In this document: piece by piece, positions 11,631-23,929 of the stretch
How positions within the stretch are numbered: position 1 is the stretch's first letter
How the letters are laid out: each line of letters begins with the position of its first letter
Origin: Meghimatium bilineatum
Lineage: Eukaryota > Mollusca > Gastropoda > Stylommatophora > Philomycidae
Direction of reading: 5' to 3'
NCBI GenBank assembly: GCA_034231615.1
Contig: CM067311.1
Coordinates: 15,161,360 to 15,225,359 of the forward strand
DNA length: 64,000 bases
Translations under genes and position numbers: made by a program
The notes under the pieces: model-generated
What the model saw: the letters and a program-made list of their open reading frames with translations, nothing else
Databases searched by the model: none
Told to the model about the DNA's origin: nothing

Positions 11631-11662
11631 TAGCAATGATGATAATTTTTTACATCCACTTT

Positions 11663-12610
11663 TGATCTATGGACCATAGTATATACAGATGGATCAGCAC
11701 AGAATGCAGTAAGAAATGAAGGAAGTGGTGTATATGTGGAATACCCAGATGGCAACACTGATACCCCATGTATACCAACAGGGAATTACTGCAACAACTA
11801 TGACCCTGAAGTCAAATCTATTTGTACAACTGCAGAGAAACTGTTAACATTAGGCAGGACCTCACACCCTATTGTAATACTTACAGATGCAAGGTCAGTA
11901 CTAGAGGCACTACAATCCAATAAACTTCCAGAGTTAAAAGAGGTATTGTTCATAGTACAAAATAGGTGTAGAATTATACTGCAATGGATTCCATCACACT
12001 GTGGAATAGCAGGAAATAAGAGAGCTGATCAACTCGCCAAGGAAGGTGCTAACATGCAGCAACGGGATGTACCAATCAGCTATCATCAAAATAAATCCAT
12101 GATAAAGGCACAACGAAAGCCTAACTTACCATCATGTGACAACTACCACTTACTTAGCAGACAGGAACAGGTCATCATATTTCGACTGAGAACTGGACAC
12201 GATAGACTAAACAGTCATATGTATACAAAGTTTAAAATTGATACAACAGCAAAGTGTAATTGTGGACAAGCCAACCAGACTTCAGAACATATCCATCAAG
12301 AATGTGCACATTATTACACATTGAGATGTACATACTTGTCTTCTGATACACCTATGAATGTTAAACTTTATGGTACAAATCAAGAAATGGAAAACACTGT
12401 CCAATTTATACAAGAAACAACACTGAAGATAAAGACATTATTGGCGAACGAAAGAAGAAAACTGTAATGTAACTCGCCGAAGCCGGACGGGTCAGGTCAT
12501 TGACGCATTCCCGTTCTCTGTACAACATCCTTCAGGAAATTTATTAGGGCTATTGAACTGCTATAAGGGGTACCTAGAGGGAGTTTCAGAACAAATGATA
12601 ACAACAACAA
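11663..12610 (+). mobile_element. RNase H-bearing 3' part of Jockey-like non-LTR retrotransposon
   Basis: An open frame of about 268 codons (11663-12467) is read through without a stop. It starts inside the element at the first RNase H block, IVYTDGSAQ, then has VKSICTTAEKL, VILTDARSVLEAL, and ILQWIPSHCGIAGNKRADQL. The acidic and histidine residues expected of an RNase H1-like fold (D of TDGS, an E, D of TDARS, the SHC histidine, D of NKRADQLA) are all there. A Cys/His cluster (CNCGQANQTSEHIHQEC) follows, as in polymerases of this group. About 140 bp of 3' untranslated sequence ends in an (aac)n tail near 12600. Reverse transcriptase and endonuclease are missing, so it is 5'-truncated. It is the best-preserved retrotransposon frame in the window. 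Confidence 0.75.
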
Positions 12611-12704
12611 CAACACTGTATGTAATGTAGAATAGGATCGGGCGGCAACATCATTGGAACTGGATGCCCACATTAAATTTTATTCCGAGTCCCGGTGGTC
12701 TCAG

Positions 12705-12720
12705 CCCCCCCCCCCCCCCA
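12705..12720. repeat. Poly-C run
   Basis: A homopolymer of about 14 C. Confidence 0.9.
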
Positions 12721-13064
12721 CTTCATAATGGAAGCGATTGTCTAATGTTCCTAGTTCACTTCACGAGACTTTATCAATAACACGTGATATGCAGTTGTTA
12801 TTCGATCTTGCTATACAGTTCTCTTGGATCTTGCTATAATATATATATGTATAGTGCCATAGATACATTTTCAGTAAAGGTTGGGGGTGGTTTAGCGAAA
12901 TAAAACAATTCATTGCCTAATTTTTATTTCTTAATTTTTATGAGAATGTTAGTGCTTTTATTTGGGGAAATAATCCTTTAAAAAGAAGAAGTGGGGTTTA
13001 TCATCTTTTTGGCTAAATCCCTAGTACTAAAGTCTGATTTTAGCGAACACTCTGAATAAAGGAA

Positions 13065-14410
13065 GGGGGTTAATCAACTCCACTCCTGGTTAGTTGCTGA
13101 TCCAGCGGTTTCATGGGCGCATGCTCTTTGGCCCAATGGCATTGTGTTATATATGCATGTGTTTGTGAGCTGTTGTTTTGTTCCATATGTGTTCCATTTA
13201 TCTGGCTCTAGAGGGAGAAGCATTTTCCTGACACCATCCAGTGCTGGACATTCAAAAAGGTGGTGATCAACAGTTTCATAGGGATGTGTGCAAGCCGGCA
13301 CCCTGGAGTGCTTTGTGGTTGTATTCTGTTCAGGTGATTGTTAAGCATGTGTACACAGTTGGAAGGTGATACTCTGGGTTTTCCTTTCGAGGAGGTTAAT
13401 GTTGTCTTTGGGTTTTGGGCTGGTCATATATATATATAGATTTCCCTCCCAGTGTTTCCCATGGCCCATCTGTTCAACCAATTTTCGTTTTTTTTCCCCC
13501 ACAGATTTCAACATCGTTTTAACTGTGTGCATGATCGTTTGTGTATATCGCTGTTCTTGATATGCTGTCGTCTTTGCTAGTCTGTCCGCCTTGTCATTGC
13601 CAGGAATCCACTGCATAATAATGCTGACTTCATAATATGTAAGCAGCTGGTTGGCATGGTGATATATTTTAACTAGTTCAGTCTTACAACGTACATCACA
13701 TTCTTGTTCTCTACGCTACATCACAGTGCTTGAAGAGCGGACATGAGTCTGTAAAAATCCCAATGTTGTGGACATTTAATGGAAATGCATCAAATATGGT
13801 CTTCAGGTGGTGCAAGGCAACTTCTAGTACTGTTATTTGAGCTTCATAGAACATATCTCCCCACAGGCATCAAACTGTTTTGTCTGGATATTTTATATAG
13901 ACACCATAACCCACTTTGATGGTTCTTTGAAAGCAGACCCACCAGTATAGGCATGAATCCATTGTTCTGGGTTGGTGTCTACTATTTTCTGTGTTGCTAT
14001 CACAAGACTTATTGGGTCGGAATTGTTCTTTGAATTATCTCTCTTAACTGTTTCTTGATTTCCGGTAATTTAGAACCTGCGTGTGAGGAAACGTTTTTCT
14101 ATTTGCAGTTCTTGTTTCTTGTCTGTGAGGTGATATCTGCCTTTTATTTCATTGACATGGATGAGGACTGACGTTTGCTTTATTCTGTGATTTGATTGCC
14201 AGTTTTTTTACAAGTTGTTTATTTGGGTGGTCTTTGTTCATTTTTGTTGTTGCTTCTTTCATAGGCCTACATTGCAGCCATATCTCTCCGCATCTCAAGA
14301 GGTTGTAAATTTGTCTGTATTTCACATGCAGCCGTTGGTGTAGATCTTATTGTTTCACTAATAAGGCGTAAGACATAATGCCAGTGTAACTCCACTCCTA
14401 ATCTACGGGA
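13065..14410 (-). mobile_element. Decayed RNase H/C-terminal part of Jockey-like retrotransposon
   Basis: Minus-strand frames, broken by several stops and frameshifts, give STPTAACEIQTNLQPLEMRR upstream, then EQWIHAYTGGSAFKEP (RNase H start; the catalytic Asp of TDG is changed to Gly), FYEAQITVLEVALHHLKTI, HNIGIFTDS, MQWIPGNDKADRLAK (a gap where the family has GHCDIPGN), PKPKDNINLLERK and HPYETVDHHLFECPAL. The order matches a Jockey-type polymerase C-terminus. The missing Asp and the deleted GHC block mean this RNase H would be inactive even without the frameshifts. It is a different family from the copy at 11663. Confidence 0.65.
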
Positions 14411-15299
14411 TCAACATCCTTAGGCCGAAGGTTGCTTTTAAACACCCAAAGTGAACGCTTGAAAGTGTGTACACAGAAATATTAATCAAGTGATATATCT
14501 TGAGTAAATCTAATTAAAATTCTGTTTAAAGTTTCAACAAAATCTTCAATGCTCATTCCACTATTTAGAAGGGTATTCATGTTAAAAGTTTGAGAATGGA
14601 TGACATTTTTCATTTATCAAGTGAGCACAACGGTACTGCATGTATATACTCTACACACTCAACGAAATCACATCTTCATTTTTTCCTGTTTTGTGCAATT
14701 CAATTAGCACCAACAGCGCATTCTTTCAAATATGAAATGAGAACAATGGCGCCAGAATGTCGCCTGCTGCCACACAGTTATGGCAGCCGTTATCAATTTG
14801 ATGGTGATGTGATGCAGATGGCGGTTGTGCTTGTGAGACAGAAAGGATATTGCGAAATTATTTATTATTGTACAACTCGACATCATGCGTTATCAAGTGG
14901 CTGGAGCGTCGACTGTGCTAGAAAAAAAAAGAGGGATCACACACAACTTTCGTAATAAGACATACACCAGATGAAGAAGTTGCACTTGAGTACCTGGTGT
15001 GTTGGTGGTTGGTAGTTCTGTCAACCTGCCATATCGCCTCGGGATTCCTGGGCTCAGAAAAGGCGTTTTTATAATATATATGTATATATATACTCATATA
15101 TATCAGCATCATCAAGTGCCGTTTTCGTAACGAAGGTTGGCTGCAACGGATCTCCAACATTCTCAGTCTTTTGCTTTGGTGGTGCACTTTGCTAGACTGT
15201 AACCTGTCCACCTCGTGATGGTTCCCTCACACTTGTAGGTCTGTCTACATCACCTCTATTCAACTCTACCCTCTAGTATTGTCATCAACAGTGTGTCTT
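14411..15299. other. No supported gene; short TA/AT tracts near 15070-15105
   Basis: A plus-strand ORF (14590-14955) of 121 codons has no recognised motif, biased composition or splice context. The 14960-15230 part reads like transposon 3' sequence, but I could not assign it. Confidence 0.35.
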
Positions 15300-15680
15300 C
15301 TTCTTTTCTTCCTTTTAAGGTTGTCGAGTGAGATACAATGTTCTTGTTTTCGCTTTTTTGGCAGCTTCAGATAATGTTATTTGGTGTTCGTGTTATGTCC
15401 ATTTGATGTTGTCGATCCCGCGTACTCTAGGTCTACCCCTGGCTCTTCTTTCTGCTTTTCCTCTCTTCATATATGCTTTATATACTAAAGAATCACACGG
15501 CATTCTCTCCAGATGATCGAACCATTGTATATGTTGATATGTATGCATTGTAGAATTGATATGACACCCACTCTTTCTCTTATGACATCGTTTCTAATTC
15601 TGTCTTCTGGTCACTCCTGTGGCTTTTCTAAGACATCTCATCTCTGTTGTAACCAGCTGTCTCTTTTATTGTTACGGACC
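15300..15680 (-). mobile_element. RTE-like retrotransposon C-terminal remnant
   Basis: Minus-strand pieces read DRIRNDVIRERVGVISILQ, then (after a frameshift) KRGKAERRARGRPRVRGIDN followed by IKWT, and AAKKAKTRTLYL. These match the post-polymerase tail (RNDVIRxxVGVxxxLQ..., RGRPRxRWxDNI, A..R..W) of RTE-like elements. Several stops are present. Confidence 0.55.
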
Positions 15681-16069
15681 ATGTTTGACATTGGTAGCAC
15701 AGGGTTGGAATGAAGATACTTTGGATAAAATGTTTTATGTTGTTGACATTGGTAGCATTTTGTGTTGGAATAAAGGGGATAATTGTCCCAGTATTTGATT
15801 AACAACGTGTCATGTCTTTTCATACGTTCAAATACTTTATTTGTTTGATTTTTATTTCCTAATATAGTGTTTGTTTCATAAAAATTGTTGTCAGAACCAC
15901 TTTGTTTTTTCTTCTTCTTGCTCTATGAAGTTTTTCCTGTTCTTTATATCCACATCTCAAAGGCATAAATTCTTTCTTCGAAGACATGCAAAAATTTTCA
16001 TTTAATTATTTATATCTATAATCACATCTTTACCAAATTAACTGCACCTATAATTCACATCGTTCGCTT

Positions 16070-16195
16070 AATTAACTTCATCTATAATAAACATATAACG
16101 TGTAACTTAATTACATCTGTAATAGATAACGTTTAACTTAATTACATCTGTAATAGATAACTTTTAACTTAATTACATCTGTAATAGTAACTTTG
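16070..16195. repeat. About 30-bp tandem repeat, 4 copies
   Basis: The unit core is aattacatctgtaatagata; the first copy is more diverged. The core is itself partly palindromic (attacatctgtaat). Confidence 0.75.
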
Positions 16196-16225
16196 ATTTC
16201 ATGAACATAATGATGTCATTTAATG

Positions 16226-16450
16226 ATACCATTTTCTTGGCAGTCCATGGTATTCTCAGCATCTGATTCAACACCTCCACATTAGTGTTCCTGGCAGTCA
16301 ATGGTATTCTCAGCATTCTTCTGTAGAACCACATCTCTTTTGCCTCTACAATAGGTTTCCTGGATGTCTATGGTATCCTCAGCAATCGTCTGTAGAACCA
16401 CATCTCTGTTGCCTCTACATTAGTCTTCCTGGAAGTCTATGGTATCAATC
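16226..16450. repeat. About 65-bp tandem repeat, 3 diverged copies
   Basis: Units share tctatggtatcctcagca and gtagaaccacatctct followed by gcctctaca. Confidence 0.65.
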
Positions 16451-16507
16451 AGTCATGGAAACATATCATGTTTAGGGCATAAACTTTGTTGCATTTTTAT
16501 GAATGTA

Positions 16508-16755
16508 TTGCCGGTGCCCGAAAGGGTAGAAAACACTGTTAAGTCGTAAAAGGCGACTTAGAATGTTTTGGAGTGGAATCAACTATTCCATCCCATATAG
16601 GGTTAGCAACTCAGAAGCCATGCTATAGAAGTCGGATATCTCCGGCCAAAAGACAGAGATAGCGCATCTAAGCTGTAAACAATAAATCGACACATTACTG
16701 TACCCTACTAATCCGCAGAAGTTTGAGAACGAACGCAGTAGAAAACAGAAGAAAT
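16508..16755 (+). repeat. SINE-like repeat, long family (L)
   Basis: Begins gccggtgcccgaaagggta, contains the gtcgtaaaaggcgactta palindrome typical of the family, and ends gtttgagaacgaacgcag plus a short aga-rich tail. Confidence 0.6.
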
Positions 16756-16759
16756 TGTA

Positions 16760-17599
16760 GGCTCCATTAACACATTCAATGGTATTGCCAGTACAATGTA
16801 GACGGTCGGATTTCGAGAGTTGTTATTTTGTTCGAGAGGTTCACTAACCACTCTACTACTGAACAAACAGACGGTTATATATGCGGTTATATATATACAT
16901 TGGAACTTTATATTAGTTTCACTATTCAGACGTCCTGTCTCTATGCATTAGCGTAGATTCGAGAATGCTGTCAGAAATTATGGTAAAGGGCAGACAACAG
17001 ATATAGAGAGGATAAGAATAGATATCAACTGTGTACACATACACACTCAGACACTGACCCAGTCTGTATATCTGCAACAAAAGCTATAACAATATAGACG
17101 CAGTGATAACAAAACTAAAAAAAAAAAATATGGAGACAGCGACATTCATATGAAAATTTTCAAACAGCTTCACAGCCGATGTCAGAGACACAAAGCAACG
17201 AAACAATAATTCTTGCGAATAAAGGACATGCGAAACGAAATATAGTGTTTCTCACAGACTCTCTGTCGGTTACAACAGAATTCTGGAAACATTAAAAATA
17301 AGGAAACTAGACAGTCTGTCAAAGGAACTGATGGAAATCATTACATGATGAAATCCATTGCAATTTCAACAAAGTCACAGGACAGTGGATTCCAATTTCT
17401 TGCAATGTACAGCCACATTTATTCTAAACTAGCAACAATTAAAAACGCATCACCATGTCTTTACATGAGCCACTGCACGTGTTGAATTCAAATTAACTGA
17501 AACTATTTTTGTTCCACATTTTTGAATCGGTTGCTGAATCAAATCTGCAGTATTTTTTTTAAACGTAAAACCTTGGCCGCTGAATATTTTGTTGGGCTC
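16760..17599. other. No feature recognised
   Basis: AT-rich sequence with short ORFs only. Confidence 0.35.
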
Positions 17600-17985
17600 T
17601 CGTCAGTCTGTTGTTTATGTGGAGTTTAGTAAGGATAGGGCTAATGTTAAGACTTTCCTTTTCCGCAAGCAAGAGCAGTTAAGCCTCCTTCACACACTGT
17701 TTTCGATAATAATCCATGTGTATGAGCTGTTGCTGTTTGAAATCGGTTGCGCAGATGCAGCAGTACAATATGACGATACGGAGCTAGTGTTATTACACAA
17801 GGTTGACCAGGTCTAGTTCGGTCAGCGGTGGTACCTGTTGCCTGGAATCGTTGATGCACAGTCTAACAATTGTGGACTGGTCATAATTGGAATGTCTGGC
17901 AATTTCTCTTGTCGTCATTTCACTGACAAGCATAACAACAACTTCCATCGTTCTCGTAACGTCAGTCGAGGGATGGAAAAACAAA
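17600..17985 (-). pseudogene. Tc1-like transposase N-terminal remnant
   Basis: One minus-strand frame reads MEVVVMLVSEMTTREIARHS followed by NYDQSTIVRLCI, which has the shape of the first helix-turn-helix of Tc1/mariner-type transposases. After a frameshift near 17860, a second frame reads QRFQATGTTADRTRPGQPCV, then RHIVLLHLRNRFQTAT, matching the GTTADRPRSGRPRVT...RYIxxxHLRNRxxTA linker and second DNA-binding part. The DDE catalytic domain was not found and the copy is clearly dead. Terminal inverted repeats were not identified. Confidence 0.6.
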
Positions 17986-18361
17986 CAAAACAACATTCTT
18001 TTAATTGTCTATCCCCAGGTGAATGATGGTTGATGGCATTCACACTTGCCGTTAAGCGTAGGGGTGGAAGCTTTGATAAAAACCAGATTATGCCTTTTAT
18101 TCGCATTACTTTATTAATGCGTGTACCAAATTTAAATCTATTTTGACTTCTACTATTCAGAATTTGTTTATTTGCTGTTTTGCACGTGAAGAACAAAAAA
18201 TGCGAAAGAAACATCACATCAACAAAACAATGGGGCTGTACGAACTTCATCGCTTGCACGCGTTCTTGGTTGAAATTTCTGGCTCACGCACATACATATC
18301 TTCAGCGTGAAAATAAATCACGTTTTCGATGCGTATTATTGGTTGCTAGTATACAATAATA

Positions 18362-18412
18362 TAAGGCTCAGAAACATGGACAATGAACAAACAACTGGGA
18401 ATATAGGAGAAA
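18362..18412 (+). mobile_element. Tiny RTE-like fragment
   Basis: aaggctcagaaacatggaca then atgaacaaacaactggga encodes GSETWTMNKQLG, the tyrosine/ETWT motif region of RTE-like polymerases. It is only about 50 bp and similar to the copy near 28430. Confidence 0.35.
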
Positions 18413-18509
18413 GCTACCATCTAGGCTCAGTCCCCTTCTGAGAAGGGGGCTTGTTATACCTTTCTTGCAATCTTTATGTATACTGCAGATAAACTTGTTG
18501 ATTTACTCA

Positions 18510-18610
18510 CAGCAATTCATGCACGGGGTTTCAGCATGCTTCGCTATAGGCTGAAGAGTTATTATTGTCTGCTCCCTTTCCGGGCCCCTGTAACTCCAGG
18601 GCGGTTTACG
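18510..18610 (-). repeat. SINE-like repeat, long family, 5' fragment
   Basis: gtctgctccctttccgggcc followed by cctgtaactccagggcggtt matches the family head (ccccggcaacacaggggcg in the 47452 copy), with the rest missing. Confidence 0.45.
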
Positions 18611-19049
18611 AGCTTTGAAAATAAGCATATCACACAGACCGTTTTTCCCTCTTTTATTTCTTTGTGCTCGGTGTACATCACCCTCCTTCCACCCCGAACA
18701 TTCCCGTGTCTGAATTCTCGCAGCACGAAAAGTCCGTGGGAAACTAACCCAGAGACATAACAGACTTGTCAAAGTCATAACAGGTTATTCAAGATCGGGC
18801 AGGTACTGTGCATTATCAACCATTTTGTGATTACTCACTAATACAATCGAGTCATGAGATGTTATCATAAAAACAACACACGAAACAAGACAATAAAGTG
18901 AGATTATTTGATAGATGTTCGTTCGTTTAATCCGTAGGAATTAAAACCAATAGCGTTATCTTCAATATCTTTTTGTGCAATGGGCAGATTTCTCCAGAGC
19001 GTTATTTCATTTCAATATAAATTGAATTCCGTTCGCGAACCGTGATTTG

Positions 19050-19444
19050 AGGCCTTGAGAAAGGCGAGGTTGAATGCAGTTACATTTATTTTTGTGCCGG
19101 GACATGTGGGTGTTCGGGGTAATGAAAGAACAGATCACTGGCGTCAAGCGCGCTTGTGGCACAGGGCGATGAGGCAATGGATCGAGCTGACGTTTTGAAC
19201 TCCATACGAGATACAGCAAGCGAGAGAGATTAGTGTGGATGATGATTCCTTTTCGATGGTCAGGGTTTGAAATGCCGTGTTTTTAGAAGTGAACTTTTTG
19301 GAGGATTTAGAGGAATGATGGTCAACCAGCAGAGGAATGGTACTGTCAGCAGAAGTGTAATGGCGGATACACTCAGCGAGAAATCGGAGCAACTATGGAC
19401 GTGCCCAGTTTGTAATGATGATGATCCGACGACTAACTAACTAA
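19050..19444 (+). mobile_element. RNase H C-terminal fragment, CTAA-tailed LINE family
   Basis: Plus-strand frames give VTFIFVPGHVGVRGNERTD, then after a frameshift AMDRADVLNSIRDTASERD, then MMVNQQRNGTVSRSVMADTL followed by SEQLWTCPVCNDDDPTTN. This is collinear with the copy at 33066-35363 (FIFVPGH, MDRADILNALR, MMVNQQRTGTVS, HLWTCPEC, DDPTTN). Both copies end in ctaactaacta directly after the stop, which marks the 3' terminus. The copy is heavily 5'-truncated and frameshifted at least twice. Confidence 0.65.
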
Positions 19445-19469
19445 TAAGGCTCCAGCTCATGATCGGACT

Positions 19470-19673
19470 CCAGTAAAGACCTGTGCACATGAAGTAATCA
19501 TGATCTTAAAAGCTAATTTTTGATTAGGTATGTTCATTTCATTGGTCGGCCTTGGGTTTTTTTTTTGACATGTGACTTCAAGTATATAAATAGTGACCAA
19601 CGAAATGAATGATAATAATCAAAATGTAACGAATGAAATCTTATTCACTTTCTGTACGGGGGTCCTTATTGCC
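19470..19673. mobile_element. Fold-back MITE family FB, copy 2
   Basis: Arms begin ccagtaaagacctgtgcac and end with a matching inverted gtacgggggtccttattg. The centre contains gtatataaatagtgaccaac, also found inverted in the 41563-41810 copy. It lies immediately after the CTAA tail of the LINE fragment. Confidence 0.65.
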
Positions 19674-19679
19674 GACAGT

Positions 19680-21160
19680 CTCGTCCACTTCTAGCGATGT
19701 GGAATGCTTTAAGAAGTCTCCTTGTCTGGTAAAATAAATTCTATATATCAGTGTCTCAAACTTTTTTTCCTGCTACCCTCTTTCGTATACATTGTATAGA
19801 CCAACATCTCAAACCAGGATCGTTGATAGGTCTTCGGTAACAATAGTGGTGGGGGGGGGGGTTACTTAATAATTTGATTTCCTAGCAAGCCCGTATAAAA
19901 ATGTGTGGTGGTTAAACTTCCTCATAAGAATAGCCATATGAATAATTAAAACGGCTGGATTTTCAATTAAATCGTAGATATTATTTAGTAGGCGGTCATA
20001 GTTCAAGCTTAGAGTTGTGAATAGAAAATTGGAGAAGTGAATAGAAAATTGGAGATGTGAATAGTTGCAAAGACGTTGGGAAAATAACGACATTTACTAC
20101 CTTATAAAAAATGAACTCTGATTAATACGACCATGTCACACTTTCACAAAGTTATCATTGATCCTGGGGAAAATTATAGATAATTGGGCAGGTTACAAGC
20201 TGACATCAAAATTAATCAACTGAAAACTGATAACGTTTGTGTGGTGTTATTCACATATGAGTCTAAATGCCGTATTCAGAAAACTGGTTTTGTACATTTA
20301 TCGAAAAATATGGAATGGAACACAAATCACCAATATAGAACCAAAACTACGCTATCCATAAGCTTCGAAGAAAAGAACAATAATCTTTCAATTAAAAACA
20401 TGTTGAAAAAGACTAAAAACAACAACATATGTATGGGAAAAATGGAGTTGACGACACAGGTTGTGCTCGTATGAACAGTCTCCAGAGAACACAGAACATA
20501 CTCTGTAGAACTTCCTACCGTATCACTCCACAAGTAGAAAACTATCGCTATAGGAAACAGATCTGACAAACCCCCACTGGTCAGTCTCGGAGATAGTGAT
20601 CAAAGTGTACAGTTCGTTGATAAAATCCATATATAAATAACCAAAATGTCAGACGATGTCCGACAAATTGGACAGTGCCGCTGTAACCAAACGATAAAGT
20701 GGCAAATACTGAATCAAGAATAAAGGTTACTATAAAATCCTATCAATGTTAAAAATAAAAACTTGCAATATATCAGCGTGAAATCCATTTCAGCGACTGT
20801 TAGCAACATCCCTAAGGTATATTCTGCTTTAAATTGCGGAGAAATCGCAGCCAGCACTGCCTGGTTATTGGATATACGCAGTGAGTCTGCTTGTGAAAAC
20901 ACAACATAGTTTTCTACTTTCACTTTGGAAAAATAATTATGAAGCAATGTTCTGATAATGCTTTCAACAAGGAAATAAATATCCAAGGGGGTCAATGTCG
21001 ATAGACAAAGAAAAACAGTTAAGGAAAGCATAGACATTTAAAAAAAATATTCACACACCACTCCAGTGTATTGGTGGGGTCCAAAAAAGAATTTTAAATA
21101 CTGTAATTAATATCGTAAAAGGTTATTGAGCGTTGGGTATTTGGTTGTGAAGTTGATTAC
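19680..21160. other. No coding feature recognised
   Basis: AT-rich. It holds a short G run (19849-19861), a 19-bp duplication (gaatagaaaattggaga, 20022-20056) and ORFs without family motifs. Confidence 0.35.
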
Positions 21161-23268
21161 CATTCATGGTGGGGGAAGGATGTGTCATGATTGTCAAGGT
21201 GTGGGAAGGAGGTGTCATGAATGCCAAGTTGGGGGAAGGATGCATGTAATGTTAAAAAAAAACAACAGAAAGTCAGTGACTACTACATAATGCTGATACT
21301 ATATATTTTGTTGAAAGTGAAATATCTCGGCTCGAAACAGGGCCGTAGATTCAATACTGGTAATGAAAAAAGGGGAAGGGAGGGAGTGTGTGCTGATAGT
21401 CAAGGTGTAGCGAGGATGTGTAATGATAGTCAAGGTGGGGGAATGATGTGCCATGATAGTCAAGGTGGGGGAAGGATGTGTCATGATAGTCAAGGTGGGG
21501 GAAGGATGTGTCATAATAGGCAAGGTGGGGGAAGGATGTGTGTCACGATTGTCAAGGTGTGGCAAAGGAAGTGTGTCATGACAGTCAAGGTGTGGGGAAG
21601 GAAGTGTGTCTTGATAGTCAAGGTGGGGGAAGGATGTGTCATGATGGTCAAGGTTGGGGAAGGATGTGTCATAATAGTCAAGGTGGGGGAAGGATGTGTG
21701 TCATGATAGTCAAGGTGGGGGAAGGAAGTGTGTCTTGACAGTCACGGTGTGGGGAAGGAAGTGTGTCATAATAGGCAAGGTGGGGGAAGGATGTGTATCA
21801 TGATAATCAAGGTGGGGGAAGGATGTGTCATGATAGTCAAGGTGGGGGAAGGATGTGTCATGATAGTCAAGGTGGGGGAAGGATGTGTATCATGATAATC
21901 AAGGTGGGGGAAGGATGTGTCATGATAGTCAAGGTGGGGGAAGGATGTGTGTCATGATAGTCAAGGTGGGGGAAGGAAGTGTGTCTTGACAGTCACGGTG
22001 TGGGGAAGGAAGTGTGTCATAATAGGCAAGGTGGGGGAAGGATGTGTATCATGATAATCAAGGTGGGGGAAGGATGTGTCATGATTGTCAAGGTGGGGCA
22101 AGGATGTGTATCACGATAATCAAGGTGGGGAAGGATGTGTCATAATAGGCAAGGTGGGGGAAGGATGTGTATCATGATAATCAAGGTGGGGGAAGGATGT
22201 GTGTCATGATTGTCAAGGTTGGGGAAGGATGTGTGTGTCCTGATAGTCAATGTGTGGGGAATTATGTGTGTCATGATTGTCAAGGTGTGGGGATGGATGT
22301 GTGTCATGATTGTCAAGGTGGGGGATGGATGTGTGTCATGATTGTCATGGTGTGGGGAAGGATGTGTGTTATGATTGTCAAGTTGGGGAAAGGATGTGTG
22401 TCGTCAAGGTGGGGGAAGGATGTGTATAATGATAATCAAGGTGGGGGAAGGATGTGTATCATGATAATCAAGGTGGGGGAAGGATGTGTCATGATTGTCA
22501 AGGTGGGGAAAGGATGTATATCACGATAACCAAGGTGGGGAAGGATGTGTCATAATAGACAAGGTGGGGGAAGGATGTGTATCATGATAATCAAGGTGGG
22601 GGAAGGTTGTGTGTCATGATTGTCAAGGTTGGGGAAGGATGTGTGTGTCCTGATAGTCAATGTGTGGGGAATTATGTGTGTCATGATTGTCAAGGTGTGG
22701 GGAAGGATGTGTATAATGATAATCAAGGTGGGGGAAGGATGTGTATCATGATAATCAAGGTGGGGGAATGATGTGTATCATGATTGTCAAGGAGGGGAAG
22801 GATGTGTGTCATGATTGTCATGGTGTGAGAAAGGATGTGTGTTATGATTGTCAAGTTGGGGAAAGGATGTGTGTCGTCAAGGTGGTGGAAGGATGTGTAT
22901 AATGATAATCAAGGTGGGGGAAGGATGTGTATCATGATAATCAAGGTGGGGGAATGATGTGTATCATGATTGTCAAGGAGGGGAAGGATGTGTCATGATT
23001 GTCAAGATGGGGGAAGGATGTGTGTCATGATTGTCAAGGTGTGGATAAGAATGTGTGTCATGATTGTCAAGGTGGGGGAAAGATGTGTCATGATTGTCAA
23101 GGTGGGGGAAGGATGTGTCATGATAGTCAAGGTGGGGGAAGGATGTGTCATGATTGTCAAGGAGGGGGAAGGATGTGTCATAATAGTCATGGTGGGGGAA
23201 GGATGTATCATGATTGTCAAGGTGGGTGAAGGATGTGTCATGATTGTCACGGTGGGGGAATGATGTAT
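21161..23268. repeat. 2.1-kb G-rich minisatellite, units of about 28-33 bp
   Basis: About 65-70 diverged units are built on tcaaggtgggggaaggatgt followed by gt(atc/gtc)atgat. The G-rich strand is plus. Unit variants (tgtgggga, ttgggga, atcatgataatc) recur in blocks, for example similar series at about 22160-22300 and 22590-22730, indicating segmental duplication within the array. All ORFs across it (both strands, several frames) are repeat artefacts. Near 21240-21360 the array is interrupted by about 120 bp of non-repeat DNA. Confidence 0.95.
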
Positions 23269-23320
23269 GTAATGTTTAAAAAAAATCACCTCACAAGAGC
23301 AGTTAAAAAAAAATCTATTA

Positions 23321-23517
23321 TGAAAAAACCGTAAACACAGACGTTGATTACTTGTGTAGATGAAAACCGTAAACACAGACGTTGATTACTTGTGTAAATG
23401 AAAACCGTAAACACAGACGTTGAATACTTGTGTAGATGAAAACCGTAAACACAGACGTTGACTACTTGTGTAGATCAAAACCGTAAACACAGACGTTGTT
23501 TACTGGTGTGGATAAAA
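23321..23517. repeat. 38-bp tandem repeat, 5 copies
   Basis: The unit contains aaaccgtaaacacagacgtt followed by gattacttgtgtaga. It starts 50 bp after the G-rich minisatellite. Confidence 0.9.
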
Positions 23518-23929
23518 GTTTCGTTCTTTTATAAGTATGATATTTCCATATTGAGATTGTCCAACTTCATGTGGTTATAAAAACAATGTCTATTTCAAAC
23601 AGTTTTTATTATTTCTTTTTCTTTTCCTTAAATATATTTTCTTTTGGAAACAAGAGTATATTTGTAACCAAAAAGCAAGCATGCATTTAATGTGGTGAAT
23701 TCTCATATCTCCCCGTACCCTCCAGTTTTAAAACCACTGCCCTAACCACCGCTAGTTCTACAATAATGTAAATATAACGAACATGCCCAGTAACCACTTG
23801 GTACAGTGCGGTATATACAATTAAGATAAAACATATAGTTCACTGAAGCATAGGACTTACAGAAACTGGTAAGACTACACACAATATCAGGGAATGATAG
23901 ACAGACATAGTGAGATAGATGCCACCTAC

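Noticed and set aside
14590-14955. 121-codon plus-strand ORF
   Set aside because: No recognised motif. Composition is like the surrounding non-coding DNA, and it overlaps other ORFs on the opposite strand.
21221-23376. Several ORFs rich in Gly, Cys and Val on both strands
   Set aside because: All are frames of the G-rich minisatellite, open in several frames at once because unit-length changes shift them.
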